Shown: positions 28,927-42,487 of the stretch, in pieces | Layout: every line of letters starts with the position of its first letter | Numbering within the stretch: position 1 is the stretch's first letter | Assembly (NCBI RefSeq): GCF_964340395.1 | Contig: NC_135556.1 | Coordinates: forward strand, 23,969,723 to 24,033,722 | Length of the DNA: 64,000 bases | Reading direction: 5' to 3' | From: Glandiceps talaboti | Taxonomy: Eukaryota; Hemichordata; Enteropneusta; Spengelidae | Notes under the pieces: generated by a model | Seen by the model: the letters and a program-made list of their open reading frames with translations, nothing else | Database searches by the model: none | What the model was told of the DNA's origin: nothing | Made by a program: the position numbers and the translations under genes

Positions 28927-29560
28927 TTATGATATTGGCGTCTATGCTTTACATTAGCAATGCTATTAGCGGCTATACTTTATATTAGCAATGCTATTAG
29001 CGTCTACACTTTACATTAGCAATGTTATTAGCGTGCATACTTAACGTACATAAGCAATGATATTAGCGTCTATACTTTACATTGGCAGTACTATTAGCTT
29101 TATACTTTACATAAGCGATGCTATTAGTTTGCATACTTTACATAAGCAATGCTATTAGCGTATATACTTTACATAAGCGATGCTATTAGCGTCTACACTT
29201 TACATTAGCAATGATATTAGCGTCTACACTTTACATTTTAAGCAATGATGTTAGCGTATATACTTTACATAAGCGATGCTATTAGCGTCTACACTTTACA
29301 TTAGCAGTGCTATTAGCGTCTACACTTTACATTAGCAGTGCTATTAGCGTCTACACTTTACATTAGCAGTGCTATTAGCGTCTACACTTTACATAAGCAA
29401 TGCTGTTAGCGTATATACTTTACATTAGCAATGCTATTAGCGTCTATACTTTACAATGCAATGCTATTAGCGTCTACACTTGTGATTAGCAATGCTATAG
29501 CGTATACAGTTATGAGAAGCAATAGTTTTAACATAGCGTCTACACTTTATATAAACAATG
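28927..29560. repeat. ~31-bp minisatellite, ~20 copies
   Basis: Units are built from AGCAATGCTATTAGCG, T(C/A)TA(C/T)ACTTTACAT and (T/A). Units are 31 bp where intact, with several indels at the 5' and 3' edges. The centre (about 29250-29400) is the most homogeneous. Confidence 0.92.
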
Positions 29561-30907
29561 TATCAATGTCATGTACACTTTAGATAAGGCCCAAAAACAA
29601 TTGTCAGCGCGATCATCGCTTAAAAACCCCTACGCCGGTCTTTTTGTTCGTGTTTATCCAGCCCATGCAGTCTGCAGATACAGGGGGAAACACAAAAATA
29701 ACCCTTCCTACTTCAGTGAAGACAACTACAGAGCCAGTCATGAACAAGCAAATGACATCTGCCCCACATACACATTTTGCTCTAAAGTAGTAAATAAAAA
29801 GAATAACAACTGTTATAAATACTAGTAGATTTAGACAAAAATTAGACAAAATGTCCTGACCAGAAACAATTCTTTTTTTGTTGTTGGCCTAAGCAAGGTT
29901 TCAGAGTCGCTGAGGAAGATTGCATACTTTATTTATTAGGTCAAGCTTTCCAGGGATTGCATTGGATCGGTGATGGTACACTATACATGATTAACACTAC
30001 ACAGGTTACAATGAAACGAAAGGACGTGTTAAGATCGGTAGACTATTGCTTTATGTTTCCAAACAACCATGCTTGAGTATCCGTAGTAAATCAGACGGTA
30101 TAAAAAGGCTTGAACATAAATACTCGAACAGGTGTGTTGTATTCATGGAGAACGTTATGAGGTGTGTAATTAGGAAAGGCGGATACCTAGTAATTCTACT
30201 TTGTTTCAATGTTCAATACCCAACGTTTGCAAAAAGTTATCAATGGTAATGGAATGCTAGAACGAATAGTTTCAACAGGAACTCGTATTCAGCCTGTATA
30301 GGGATTCGAGTAGCAGTTTTTTTTTCGCTAGAGGTTAAAAAGTTAGATACGTAATCATGCTATCAGAATAACTAGCTAGTTCTATTATCACGACAAGCGA
30401 GGCAGTCACGTTCGTCGGAAGTTTTTCGACAAAGACGGGGTTGGAACGGATCAGACCAGAACGTGTATTTGAAAGACGGTTGATCACGTTCACTTGGATG
30501 TTGCAATGGTTACTTAGTAACTGTCGATAGTTTTATACCCGTTTTCAGTCATCAAACTATGCAAGATGAGACCCGCCTGCAGATGAAAACGCCTATATAT
30601 ATAACTCCAAAGTTTTTTGCGTGTGTACAAAAGATAAATCATTTAATACTAGTATACGTTGAGTAGAAAGATTAAGGGGAGATTCTACTAGTACCTAATT
30701 ACCTCGTGAGTTTCTCTGATTTTCTTTTCGACAATATTGCTCAGTGCCATTATTTTACAGTGTGCTTATGTGTGTCAATGTACATTTACACGTGCATGTT
30801 TTGGGGTTCTTCTCTAATTTAAAGAAATGAAGAAAGGTAATTTAAGTTTTGGTTTCAGAGATACAAGAGTCAGGACAGACATTTCTATCAAATACTGGTA
30901 GTGCATC
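29561..30907. other. intergenic, no gene recognised
   Basis: Open frames of 67-84 codons only. The minus-strand frame at 29613-29849 looks hydrophobic at its start but begins with TTG and is antisense to another open frame, so I do not call it. Confidence 0.5.
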
Positions 30908-31091
30908 TGTATGTATGTATGTATGTATGTATGTATGTATGTATGTATGTATGTATGTATGTATGTATGTATGTATGTATGTATGTATGTATGTGTGTGT
31001 GTATGTGTGTATGTGTGTATGTGTGTACGTATGTACGTATGTACGTATGTATGTATGTATGTATGTATGTATGTATGTATGTATGTATGTA

Positions 31092-31122
<31 letters not shown>

Positions 31123-31277
31123 ATGTATGTCTGGATGGATGGATGGATGGATGGATGGTTGGTTGGATGGATGGATGGATGGATGGATGGATGGAGGGAC
31201 GGATGGAGGGACGGACGGACGGACGAACAGATCATTGGTTGGCTGTCTGAGTGGGTGGGTGGATGGATGGATGGATT
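30908..31277. repeat. long compound (GTAT)n/(GTGT)n/(GGAT)n/(GGAC)n microsatellite
   Basis: About 370 bp of linked tetranucleotides: GTAT blocks interrupted by GTGT and GTAC, then GGAT with GGTT, then GGAC, then a degenerate GGGT/GGAT/GATT end. Several open frames, including the 226-codon plus frame to 31581, are driven by the tract. Confidence 0.96.
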
Positions 31278-33869
31278 GATTGAGCGAGCGATGCATACAA
31301 GTATTGACGAATGCGTGCATGTTTGTTACTTTTTATTGGGTTTTATTTTATGGTCGATGTATTCATGTAGTCTAAGAATGGCTTACCAGCTTGATTTATG
31401 GTTGTGTTGTACGATTCCACATGATATACCGATGACATTTAATGTGAGAGGACAGTTTTTGACAGTAAAGTGGAACCCCATAGTGATTCCTCTACTGACG
31501 ACTGTTCGCATCTCACCGTTAGTTGCTATCAGTACAAACTATTCAAAATTACTGAGGAAAGTTACAGAAGCGTGTAAGTAAATCACTCATGACTTTTCTA
31601 CAACCCAATTTTCTGGATGTCAAACAGTCAAGGAAATTACTAATGCATTTATCGACATTTCATGCTTGGTTCATTCAGAATATTGAATTGTAAAGTAGTA
31701 ATTGATAGCAATATGTTGATAAATCGATCTATATAGATGTGCTGACAAATGACTACCATACTTGACCCCAATTCAAATATAATTACTTGCATCTAACCAC
31801 TTCAGCGTATCTTTAAGTATGTACGGTAAAGAGTTTAGAAATCGTGTTACAAATCGCCGACAGAACGTTTGGTTACTATTGTGCCGCCAACGCAATAAGG
31901 CCAATGGTGACAAAGTTGCGTTGAAAGTAACGAACTAATTCCATTCATTTCGGACATAGTGAACACTTGGTGGTTTTTTAGAAATCATCGTATCACATTC
32001 GATGATCAAAAATGATTTCCTTGCATTTCGGCTAGTCGTGTTTTCCCTAAGTGTCATGCAGTTGTAATGAGTAACATTGGATTTGTCAGTGAAGAGTGTT
32101 TTTGCTTTACAACAGCCAATTCCTTGTCATTCTTAGCCGTACTGTTGAATGAGTATTGCACTAACAGAGTGTATATATGATACATATAAGCCACAAAGAA
32201 ATAGTAATTGATTTCTACGCTGTAGATGGGCTTACTACGTTCATTATGTCACAGAAGTCCCCCTCCATCCTTGCTGCAAAAAAACGATGTTAAAACATCG
32301 CAAGTAAAAAGGCTGAAAAACTAAAATATTTTGTGTAAGCGCCTACTTTATAAAGTATTGGCAGTGTTACATGATTACTGAGCATATGATTTTAAAGTTC
32401 AAGGGTGCGACATTATATCAGGTAATATAAACTTTCTCGTTGAAAGACGAGACATGAGGTGAAGTATTAGCGTAATAAGATTGACAGACATTGCAAATCG
32501 TGCGGTGCAATCGGCTTATGTTAGCAGTAAAAACGACGCTGCCTACTCTGACGTTTTCCATTATTTGATTCATTTGCCGAAACTGTGCGTCGTAGGATTT
32601 TGTAAATGTTATAACAATGAACTGACTTTGCGGTTTCCTTTTGACTTATTTTCAATAATCTTCAAATAGATGTTGTTAAGTGAAGCGAACATTTCGGTAC
32701 CACAGATTTCATTTGCAAGAAGCTGATTGCTACTTTGATCAAATCACGGCTTGCGGCCATGCTGTTAGTCTTCTCTAGTGTGTCTGTCACATCGCCGTCT
32801 TCTCCTGTCCAAACTACCAACCCAAGCGAAATAAATGCTTAAGCCTAATTATCTGACGTTTAATGGTGTTAACAAATGTATATGAATGTTCAAATAATTA
32901 TCATACGTTTTTATGCTGCCTGGGAATTGTCTTTACATGTACAACTATTGGCCAATAGCATTGATAAGTATTACATGTATATGTGTCATCGATTTCTAAG
33001 TAGATTTACAGTTAACAGTTCAACTGAAATGTGACTTTCAATTAAGTCTTAATGTGGTTTGCGGCTTCCTTTGACTTACTGGCAAAAAAGGCAAAAAATT
33101 ATCTTCAAAAACTGATTTTGAGTGACGACTGACCTTACTTGAAAGAGCAAGTATTATGCGAACATATGGAACATTTCAACTATCGCTCTAAAAATATTCC
33201 GTCTATTAAATACTTTTGTATCAGAGAACACTAGTCAAATTACATAGCAGTCTCGTCTGTAAAGGGTGCAAACATTCAAACCTTAAAAGTCAAATATTTT
33301 TACAAGGTAAAAGACACGGTGTAAATGGACTATTAGCTGTCATTGCACGCCACAATAAGCTGTGAAAGTGATTCCCCTTGGTAATGATGAGTAAAGTAAC
33401 CTTGATGGTTGGACAGGTACATCAAGTGAATCCGGTGTGATCGATAGTTCTTTGGTTGATGGGATAGTGTTGACAACCGTCATTTGTGAAAGCAAATAGT
33501 TGTATAAATGATCATTGTCTAGTTGTTGGGGAAATCTTAGGTGCTAATGTGGTACGTTAAATGGTGTGAATTATGATTGTTTCACTCACGATGTGACAAA
33601 CCACTAAAAACCATCTTCAGCTGCGTTTGTCTGATAACTGAAATTAGACACGTACTATGATCGTCTAGTAGTGAGGTTTTCTAATCTTCAGGTCACAAAG
33701 GAGAGAAACTATTCATTTCTTTGTCTACAACGTGACGAAAAGGAAACACATATTCTGTGAAAATAATAGCAATTTCTGCTGTTTACACAATGTCACAGAC
33801 TGTTGATATGGAAGTAAAACAACACACAAATGCTAATAAGGTCCAGAAATCAATAAAAAAATGTTAAAG
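31278..33869. other. intergenic, no gene recognised
   Basis: About 2.6 kb of AT-rich DNA. The only longer frame is the run-out of the microsatellite frame to 31581. No motif seen. Confidence 0.5.
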
Positions 33870-33904
33870 CTCAGACCACTATAGAGAATCTATAGTGGTC
33901 TGAG
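33870..33904. repeat. perfect 16-bp inverted repeat with 3-base loop
   Basis: CTCAGACCACTATAGA at 33870-33885, loop GAA, then TCTATAGTGGTCTGAG at 33889-33904. The right arm also occurs exactly at 11023-11038. It could be two abutting terminal inverted repeats of a small transposon, or a hairpin. Confidence 0.85.
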
Positions 33905-35697
33905 GTTGACGTTATCATTTTTGTTACACTACGGTTATCATATACCAAAATATTTCACTTGACACTAAACGATTGCGTGTCTCAGTTTTTTCTCGTTTAT
34001 CAATCAACTGATTTACCAAAACTCTCACTCTTCTTATCGTTCTATCCTATATTCGGTTTTTCTACTTTATTTTCAATTTTATCTCTGTATCTACTTTGTG
34101 TATATGCAATGTATTTTATCGCAGTTGCGGGGGAAAAAAATTCTAAGGATGAATTGTCGTTACTAAATAATTTTTGAATAATTTAAACAGAAACTTTATC
34201 AGAGGAAAAGAAAACAATGCAAAGTTATTGATGTTGTATTTAGATGAATTCAGATACTTGTGTGGTTCGTACATTTCATTACAGCTTGTGATATTTTGGT
34301 ATTTTTTACAGTAATCCAAAATCACCGGCTTGAATTTTTTATTGAAGAGAACGTTCTCTTCGATGAATATTACCTCTCTGCAAACAAGTACAAAGTCTAT
34401 GTGAGAATTGTCATCAAACAATTACCTTAATGCACTGCCTTTGGAAAACAGAAAAAAAACTTTTTGCTTCTGTCTTTCGTTTTTCAATCATCTTTGTTAA
34501 TAGAGTATGCTTTTTAATAAACAGTTCAAATTCAACACACAATTTCATCAGATAAGCCAATGTGTATCTCTAATGATTGACAGCTGCTTCTGTAAATTAG
34601 ATAAGGACAAATAGATAATAATGATTGGGAAAGTGAATGATTGAATATTCTATGCTCAGACTATTTGGCCACAGGGTTTCCTTAAATGATTGAAACTAAA
34701 CAGTTTGACGAACTTGTGATTATATCAATGGTTGGCAAATGACTTTCACTGTAACAGTATGATGTGTTAGCATGCAAGTAACTGTATAGATCTAACAAAT
34801 GAATCACATAGTACAAACATATTAGAGCCGCTGGCAACTTAGTTCAATAACTATATATAGTGAAAAGTATTTTTTGAAGACAGGTTTACCACGATAAGGC
34901 TAACCCAATCTCAATGTTTATTACATCGTTAAACATTTAATTGTCAATGCTGTTCCTGCTATGTACATTTACCTAATTTTTCAAAACACTGACCTAAAGG
35001 GAAATTATCATTACGCCGGTTGCAGTACAGTCTTATATTCCACACAGTAAAATTATTCCACTAACAATTGCTATTGCAAGGAGATATGTATAGAAGAAAG
35101 CTATTTACACGTCTTTCTGTACATCAAACCTGTATTGTGCTAACAACCAGGATAAGCAAAAGGGTAAGAGAACAGTAGATTATTAGATTAGGCATAGACA
35201 TTGTCTATGGGTTAGGGAAGAATGCCAATGTATTCAACTCTCTCAATTTTTTCCATATGAAAGATTGTAATAAAAAGAAAAAAACTAAGTTAATAAAATA
35301 AATTTGGGGTCCAAACTCAAGTTTTCAAGGAAATCAACATTCCTCTATTTTCCAAAGTCAACAAGTATTTGGTGGCCATCTTGAATTCTAAAATGGCTTA
35401 ATTTTATGATCACTTTGAAAAGTTGCATGGCGACCCATATTTATTTTTCTTCATTTTCACAGAATAAGAGTTATCTTGACCAATTAACAACAAAAAATAA
35501 AAGATTTTTTGCAGGGTGTACATACTATGTTAACACTAAAACTAATATTGACGGTCGATTCGGATCTCCGAGGTACATGATTTAAATGATGTCACCATAC
35601 CTTCCGTTTAATTTTCACTGCTCTTACAAGAACAGCTATTTTTCAAAACACCTTTCTCTCTTTCTCTGAATTGAATGAAGTACTCTTACAGTAAAAC
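33905..35697. other. intergenic, no gene recognised
   Basis: AT-rich DNA with open frames up to 92 codons and no support. Sequence near 35320-35520 (GGTGGCCATCTTGAATTC and following) has the look of a dispersed repeat, but I have no second copy to prove it. Confidence 0.5.
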
Positions 35698-35886
35698 TTA
35701 CATCGCCGAATGTTCGGGGTGATAATGATGATTATAATAGTCATGTGTTTTCATACGAGTGGTAATACGTGCAGGGAGCCTATTCCAAACTATTCTAACA
35801 GAGCACATATTGAGGCAATAAAATGCCACAACACGGCAAGAATTCGTAGACTTTTCCAATGTATAGATGCTTGAGCATGCTTTCAA
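35698..35886 (-). pseudogene. probable LINE reverse-transcriptase C-terminal remnant
   Basis: The minus-strand frame contains VRIVWNRLPARITTRMKTH. This resembles the R(V/I)xxVWNxLPxxI segment found near the C-terminus of many non-LTR retrotransposon (LINE) open reading frame 2 proteins. The fragment is short, with no catalytic domain, and no matching upstream part could be read. A chance match is possible because only one motif supports it. Confidence 0.35.
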
Positions 35887-38800
35887 TTCATTTATGAGCT
35901 ACCCTAGCCTCGCAAAAACACTTTAAGAGCGTGGAAATGAAGGATACAAATTAAGGCGAAAAAATGACGGCAAATTAGACTAATAATCGCGATTGTTGGG
36001 GGTTGTGTAAATGGATGTCACCTCTCGCAATGCATTCTAAATAACAAATATACAGATTTTCCTTTCAACTAGTTATTCAATATCCAAACCAGAATGCAGC
36101 AGATTCTTTACTATTTAACGTTTTTTCAGTCTGTATTGTCCCTTCACAATTACATTCCGACGCCAAATATAGAGACTCCATTCTTCAGTATATGTGATAA
36201 TTTCAAAGTAAAATTTCGACATCAATTTCAAGCCATTTCTTTAATCTTGATTGAAAATGAAATTCAGTTATTTGCCCCCGCGTTACGGCAAACGAGTGTT
36301 GTTAGAATATTTTCGGCAATGACAGTGCGATACTATTAAGGTATTTAAATGTTGCTTTTGACATGCTTTGAAAGAAATCGAACTACATCTTGTCGACGAC
36401 CGAAAGTGGAAAATTTAAACATCTTTTTATATTATAAATTCCATGTATACACTATTAGGACATTCCCCTTCGTTGCAATGCTGAAGAATATATTCTTGTA
36501 TTTTCTCTGAAAATTCAAAAGAAACGCAAAATACGGTCAAATGAGAGAAATGCAATTGACACTCAGTAAAAGAAGCTGATGAAAACGTCAGGACCCCATA
36601 TAAGCTGAAATAAGTCAAAGCGTTTTGCCATGTGTATTACAACCTGTCAAATCGCAGTTGAGAACCTGAAGGGATTGGCTCTAATTTGAAATATACCTAT
36701 AATTAGACTATCTAGTAGATTATTATATCGAAAGAATACTACACAAAATATTCAGGATAAAATTCTGTATATGACAATGAAATGTATGATATACAAGTAT
36801 GATTTATTGAATCCCTTAGCTATTATGTACATAAGGTATAAAAATGAATTTCTCGCCACCAGCAATGAATGGTTGGTCATCGAAAATTGATATTACAAAG
36901 TGTAGGAGATAATTAGGACATTGTAAAAATGCAAATTTGAATGTATTGATTCAATACACAGCACATCGTATAGTCAAACATACACATAACATACAACATT
37001 TCTTTATTTTCAAGTATGAGTATTGATTTCTCCACACCACTTTATTTTAATTCATGCAATATGTTCTGAAAAAGACAATAATGTACACTAGTTCAAAGGT
37101 CAGAATAGCACCAGACTATACTTGTAATGTTTTATGTCAACAAGAACATAATTGGGATATTCTGATGGCGTCTGACGTACAATAATACCTAAAAAGATCA
37201 GTCTTCGAATTAAGGAAGGAGTCATTACCATCTCTGTGTGTGCAAATTACAACTCTGGGGATACATTGATTACTCCAATTGCACCCCCTTCGCTACCACC
37301 TATCTGGACACTGTGTACACATAAAGTCTATTTCTGATCATGTATAGATTTATATCAAGGAAAAATATGTTTTGTTTCACTTTTTGTAAATTAAAATTAT
37401 TGACTTATATTGACACAACACATCTATCAATATAAGGTATTTGTGCAAACATCGGTGCTATCCACTACTATATTTCAGGGGACTATTTTGGCCTTTGCAT
37501 CAACGTTGTGCCAATAATGTGTATAATTTGGATACAATCAGGTTAATGTGTTTATCACACATATATCTAACCATGATTTCGAACTGGGAATGTTTGGACT
37601 CGATAAATCTGAAATATCAAACACGAAACTTGTCAAATAAACCGTCTATGCACCAAAACTATTAGTTTGTATGTATATTACAACATAATTTACTACTAAC
37701 ATTACACATTGCCTAATACAAGTGAACAATCATTCTGTTTACTTGGCTCGGGTCATCCGGGATACTATACTATAGACACATTACAATATTGACACCTTGT
37801 ACGGAAATTTAATTTGTTTATTGGAAATGACGTGCTACTTCCACCCTTCATAATTTAAATATAAGATTTGTGTTCTTGGTTTTACTTCTTTTCGACAAAC
37901 GTACATCCAATTCAACACGCTAAGTCTTTTCGGATTCACATCCATTTATTCGTCGAACAATATTAGCGACATTAGCCACATTTCGTTAGCGACCATGTCG
38001 TACATTGGCTAATGGTTGCCAGTTTTGAAATTGTTACCCGTAGGTATCATTAGTTATGATAGCATTGGCAAACACTCAAATGTCTACCGCGTTGGCCAAT
38101 TGGTCATCCCCACACAGATAGTAATCAGTTACAATATGGCCAAATGGAAGACCCATTAAATCAATTACGCCTACATGACCAACATGCATGTTTCCGAAAA
38201 CAAAATAGTCTGCATTTTGTATCTGATAATGAATTATACAATTTCAAATGAGAGTGCAGAGCAGAAAACAAGTGTTACTCTATATTGCATGACCTGTATT
38301 TATGGCAAGGAAATGTTTCTGATGTTTCAAGTGCTTCGAGTCACAAATAAGTCGTGAATGAGTCGCAAATCTCGGGGTCTCAAATAAGCCTCTAATATTT
38401 GAAAAAAGTATACACATTAATTTACCAGGCCCCTCTCCAGCACAATATAAACAATATGAATTCGGAGCAGTTGGCTGTAGTGTAAACTGTCACCACTGTG
38501 GTACTGTGGAATATCGACTTTAGGCTTTACACGTCAGAAATACATATCATGCATGATAAATAGATTACTTTATGGTCTTTCCTGACCAAAGCGTTCTTTA
38601 AAAATAAAGATATAAATCAGGTAATATTAATGTACCCTATCACACAACAAGTGATGCACTGTGTCTTTAAAAGCGCATTATAAGATATGATGGGCCTTAT
38701 TTAGAAATCAAGGGAAAATCCAGGAAGCTCATAAAGTGGTCAAGTGTACATAGAAAGTGGTTGCATTGTATGACGGATTGTAAAACCTTGCCACCATATT

Positions 38801-39245
38801 AGGAGTATGCAATTATATTGATGAGAGTGAAAACTGACATATATATTGATTGTGAATGTTTGGTTTCTTTATATCTCATATAATCTGTCGTGTAAGATTT
38901 AGCCAAGTAAAATGAATACTAAATCATACTTTCATTGCTATACTGCCTTCTATTCTAATATACAATATAGCAATCCGATTTACACAATGCCTTTTTTATG
39001 TGCAATGCGTGAACAAGAGACGAATGTAATGACGTGAGACAAACGGAAATTGCTCTCCGATGAGCTCGTAAAATAATTGCAATGTTGGTTGAAATCGATC
39101 ACTCATAATATTACTTGCACTAAAACTGTCTTTCCAAACATCAGGGGGCTATAAAATATAACATCAGAATTTAGCTCCACATATAGTAGTTACAACGTAT
39201 ATGCAATTAATACATACTTCAAATAATGTTCACAGCGTCGGATTA
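35887..39245. other. intergenic, no gene recognised
   Basis: About 3.4 kb of AT-rich DNA with open frames of 60-81 codons, no motifs and no clear repeats. Confidence 0.5.
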
Positions 39246-39298
<53 letters not shown>

Positions 39299-39318
39299 AT
39301 GTCTGTCTGTCTGTCTGT

Positions 39319-39412
<94 letters not shown>

Positions 39413-39448
39413 CACATACGCACACACACACTCACTCACTCACTCACT
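39246..39448. repeat. compound (CTGT)n-(CTGC)n-(CTGT)n-(CACA/CTCA)n microsatellite
   Basis: CTGT runs flank a central block of about eight CTGC units (39321-39353). A CACACA/CTCACTCA end follows. Frames on both strands are Ser-Val-Cys-Leu or Gln-Thr-Asp-Arg repeat translations. Confidence 0.96.
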
Positions 39449-39904
39449 CCCACTGCTATCTATTTGGGGCAACAGTTTCAATTGTTGTATTTGAGTACAC
39501 GTTTGGTCAGTGTTTGCATTGGATTGTGAAAAAAACCTGCTAACGCCGTATATGTCCTTCAGCTAGACACACGCACGAATATGTGATAAATAGGGCATAT
39601 CAAACTAGAGAGAGATAGATGTGATTAGTATCCATCTAAATACCTTTAGGAATCACGTAACTAAGAATGGTTTGAAGTTTTATACATAGAATCGGAGATG
39701 TAATCCCTGCAAGCCAACTAAGCTTGCTTTTTCGCCCATCCACGTAAAATACTTAGAACACAGCCAATGAGTTGGAAATAATAATGTACGAATTGATAAA
39801 TTTTCGTAGTTCGTGGATACGGCACGCCTCAAATTGATGTTATCCCCTGGAGATATCAAAATGAAAGGGATATTGTCAAAGATTTACCATACAGTATACA
39901 TCAG

Positions 39905-39905
<1 letters not shown>
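39449..39905. other. intergenic, no gene recognised
   Basis: Short AT-rich stretch. Nothing seen. Confidence 0.55.
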
Positions 39906-39952
<47 letters not shown>

Positions 39953-39973
39953 GCTTGCGCGCGCGCACACACA
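39906..39973. repeat. (CA)n with (CG)n interruption
   Basis: About 20 CA units, then CGCACGCTTGCGCGCGCGC, then CA again. The alternating purine-pyrimidine stretch could adopt Z-DNA. Confidence 0.93.
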
Positions 39974-40812
39974 TACTCACTCACTCATGCTCTAAACGTA
40001 TGCACGAAAAGATTATGACGTGACGTGGCATTCACAATGACAAATTATTAACAAAATGGGGAAGACAAGGGAACATGGATTTATGGTGAATTGACTGCAT
40101 AGAAATTTTGAGGACGACATGGCGACATGTGTAATTATAACGTATATTGGATGGGTGTGACTTAGTCTAGACTATGTAGGTTACTGCAAGAACAGATAAC
40201 AAAGAATATATATATATGTGAGTGTTGATATTCAATATCAAAGAAATATATAAATGCAACGGAAATATTTTCTGAATGTCACAACATTCGATTTTTTCTC
40301 CATATTTATGATGGCTGTGTACTTTCTCTCACATTTCATGTTAAGACACACTCCATCTATTGATAAAAATATACTCCGAATATACCAAAGTGAAATGTTT
40401 GAAAAGGCTTTAAAACCGAGTTTCCTGCTTTACTGCCATTGGTAATCAATTCTTTTTTAGCGGTCGAACTTTTGTGAATCGCAAACAATGCCAAGCCATT
40501 CTGTTGATCGTTTTCTATTGATTTAACAAAATATGTCAAACAGTTGTCTTCCTTTTATTTTACGATGCAACAAAACTAGAACAGTCGTCACCAAAGGCTT
40601 AATAAATTGGAAAGTACGGAAACGTATTTTCAGAAAAAGGAAATATGTATAGAGAGGACTGAAATTGACAACATGTAGTATTCCCTAGATAGTCTGACGA
40701 TACTGACATTTTTGATGAGTGCATGATATGAATGTAGTAGATTTGTTGTACTGAGTGGAAAATAACAGAAACGTGAAAAGTGGTCTCGTTGTGCATTGTG
40801 TTTATGTCTACC
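39974..40812. other. intergenic, no gene recognised
   Basis: AT-rich DNA with open frames of about 60 codons only. Confidence 0.55.
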
Positions 40813-40840
40813 TGTGCGTGCGTGCGTGTGGCTGTGTGTG

Positions 40841-40907
<67 letters not shown>

Positions 40908-40972
40908 GTGTGTGTGTGTGTGTCTGTCTGTCTATCTGTCTGTATCTATGTGTGTATGTGTACGTGTGTATG
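40813..40972. repeat. compound (GCGT)n-(GTGT)n-(CTGT)n-(GT)n microsatellite
   Basis: A CTGT core of about 17 units is flanked by GT-rich and GCGT-rich segments. Confidence 0.95.
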
Positions 40973-42256
40973 AATTTGTATATTGCGTTGTGGAATGCAT
41001 TAATGTATCCTAAAAACTGAGAGGCATACATACACACTCAATAAAAAAATAACTTTTGAACAAAATATGAGAAATTAGCAGTCTCAACTTGTGTTTACAC
41101 TTGATTAAAAATGATGAATTTATGAAGTACGTAATGGAAAAGAGTGTTATTGAAAAATATCGACGATACATTATGTATATAATTGCCTTAAACAACTAAA
41201 GTGATGGATGACTAAAATCAATAGATATGAATATCAACTGTAGATTCAAAAATAATCATTTGCAAAACATACTAATTTACCCAATAAAAAGATAGATAAG
41301 AAACAAAAAGGGGCTTATCATACGGTATCTTGTGATAGAATTACTTCCTGACGCTACCTTGATATTGATTATATAATAGACTTCAGATTAACAAAAACAT
41401 ATCTCATGAGTGGTATTTTGATAAAATCGTGCAGAAGTAATATAGGAAATATGATATGGTATAACACCTGATACATTGACATAACTGCTACCTACTGTCA
41501 TTCCGTGAGTGTCTATATCAGATAATGTAAATTTCTCTAGAGAATTCCCACTATGTAAATGTGAGATCTTATATGATTCCACGTGGCAGACGTTTAACCC
41601 ACCAGAGAACTCAAAGAAACAACTTCACATATTAGATGTATATGTTTCCTTAGGAATAGTCTGTAAACATAACAAACCTCACTTACAATATTGTCTTTCC
41701 AATTAGACGTAATATAAAACTCCTCTAACGTATTCATAACTTGTAATTCTTGTTTGAGTTCATATAAAGAACCTTTTGTCTAAGACTGTTTGTTCTGTTG
41801 AGTATAGAAGTACTTCTGAAAGAGTTTTTTTTACCACTCATGGTTTCCGTTATGAATGTGATGCCTTTATTCTCAGTTGAGTTAGAACTTCTATGATTTA
41901 GTACAGTTCTCGTTTGTCAATGTTTACCTTTGTACGTCTAAACTGTCGTTTCGTTGCTTTGCAACATCATAAAGCAAAAGTGTTTCCGATAACTGATCCT
42001 AGTTTAAGCCACCAACCATAAACAATATTTGCATTCTGAAATGTTTTTTTTAATGGCATGAATGTACTTACCAAGTAAATTTCAACATATTTTCACATTC
42101 AGAAAAGTAAATGGAGAGAATTTATTTCTATTTCCGTGTAAATTTGCTTATCATGGTATCTTTGGTCAGTTTTATCTTTATAATCACATTCCATTTCTTG
42201 TAAGGCTATAAGTTGAAATTTTAACAGTATAGTCCACAGTCTACTTCACATATATT
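40973..42256. other. intergenic, no gene recognised
   Basis: AT-rich DNA with open frames of 61-65 codons and nothing recognisable. Confidence 0.55.
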
Positions 42257-42487
42257 GTCTTCATTTACCCCTCATCAAACTATCATCGAAGTATTGTAAC
42301 CAACAAGTATCTTGTCTTCATTTACCCCTCATCAAACTATCATCTAAGTATTGTAACCAACAAGTATCTTGTCTTCATTTACCCCTCATCAAACTATCAT
42401 CTAAGTACTGTAACCAACAAGTATCTTGTCTTCATTTACCCCTCATCAAACTATCATCTAAGTATTGTAACCAACAAGTATCTTGTC
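42257..42487. repeat. 57-bp tandem repeat, 4 copies
   Basis: Units begin at 42257, 42314, 42371 and 42428, and a stub begins at 42485. Each starts GTCTTCATTTACCCCTCATC and ends AACCAACAAGTATCTT. Units differ at only one or two positions, so the expansion is recent. The period is 19 codons. Confidence 0.95.

Noticed and set aside
29613-29849. Minus-strand frame with a hydrophobic start, considered as the missing signal-peptide exon of the peptide gene
   Set aside because: It opens with TTG rather than ATG, has no clear donor site, and an opposite-strand frame overlaps it.
30814-31581. Open frames up to 226 codons across the GTAT/GGAT tract
   Set aside because: The bulk is repeat translation; the unique tail after about 31280 has no motif and no splice or start support.
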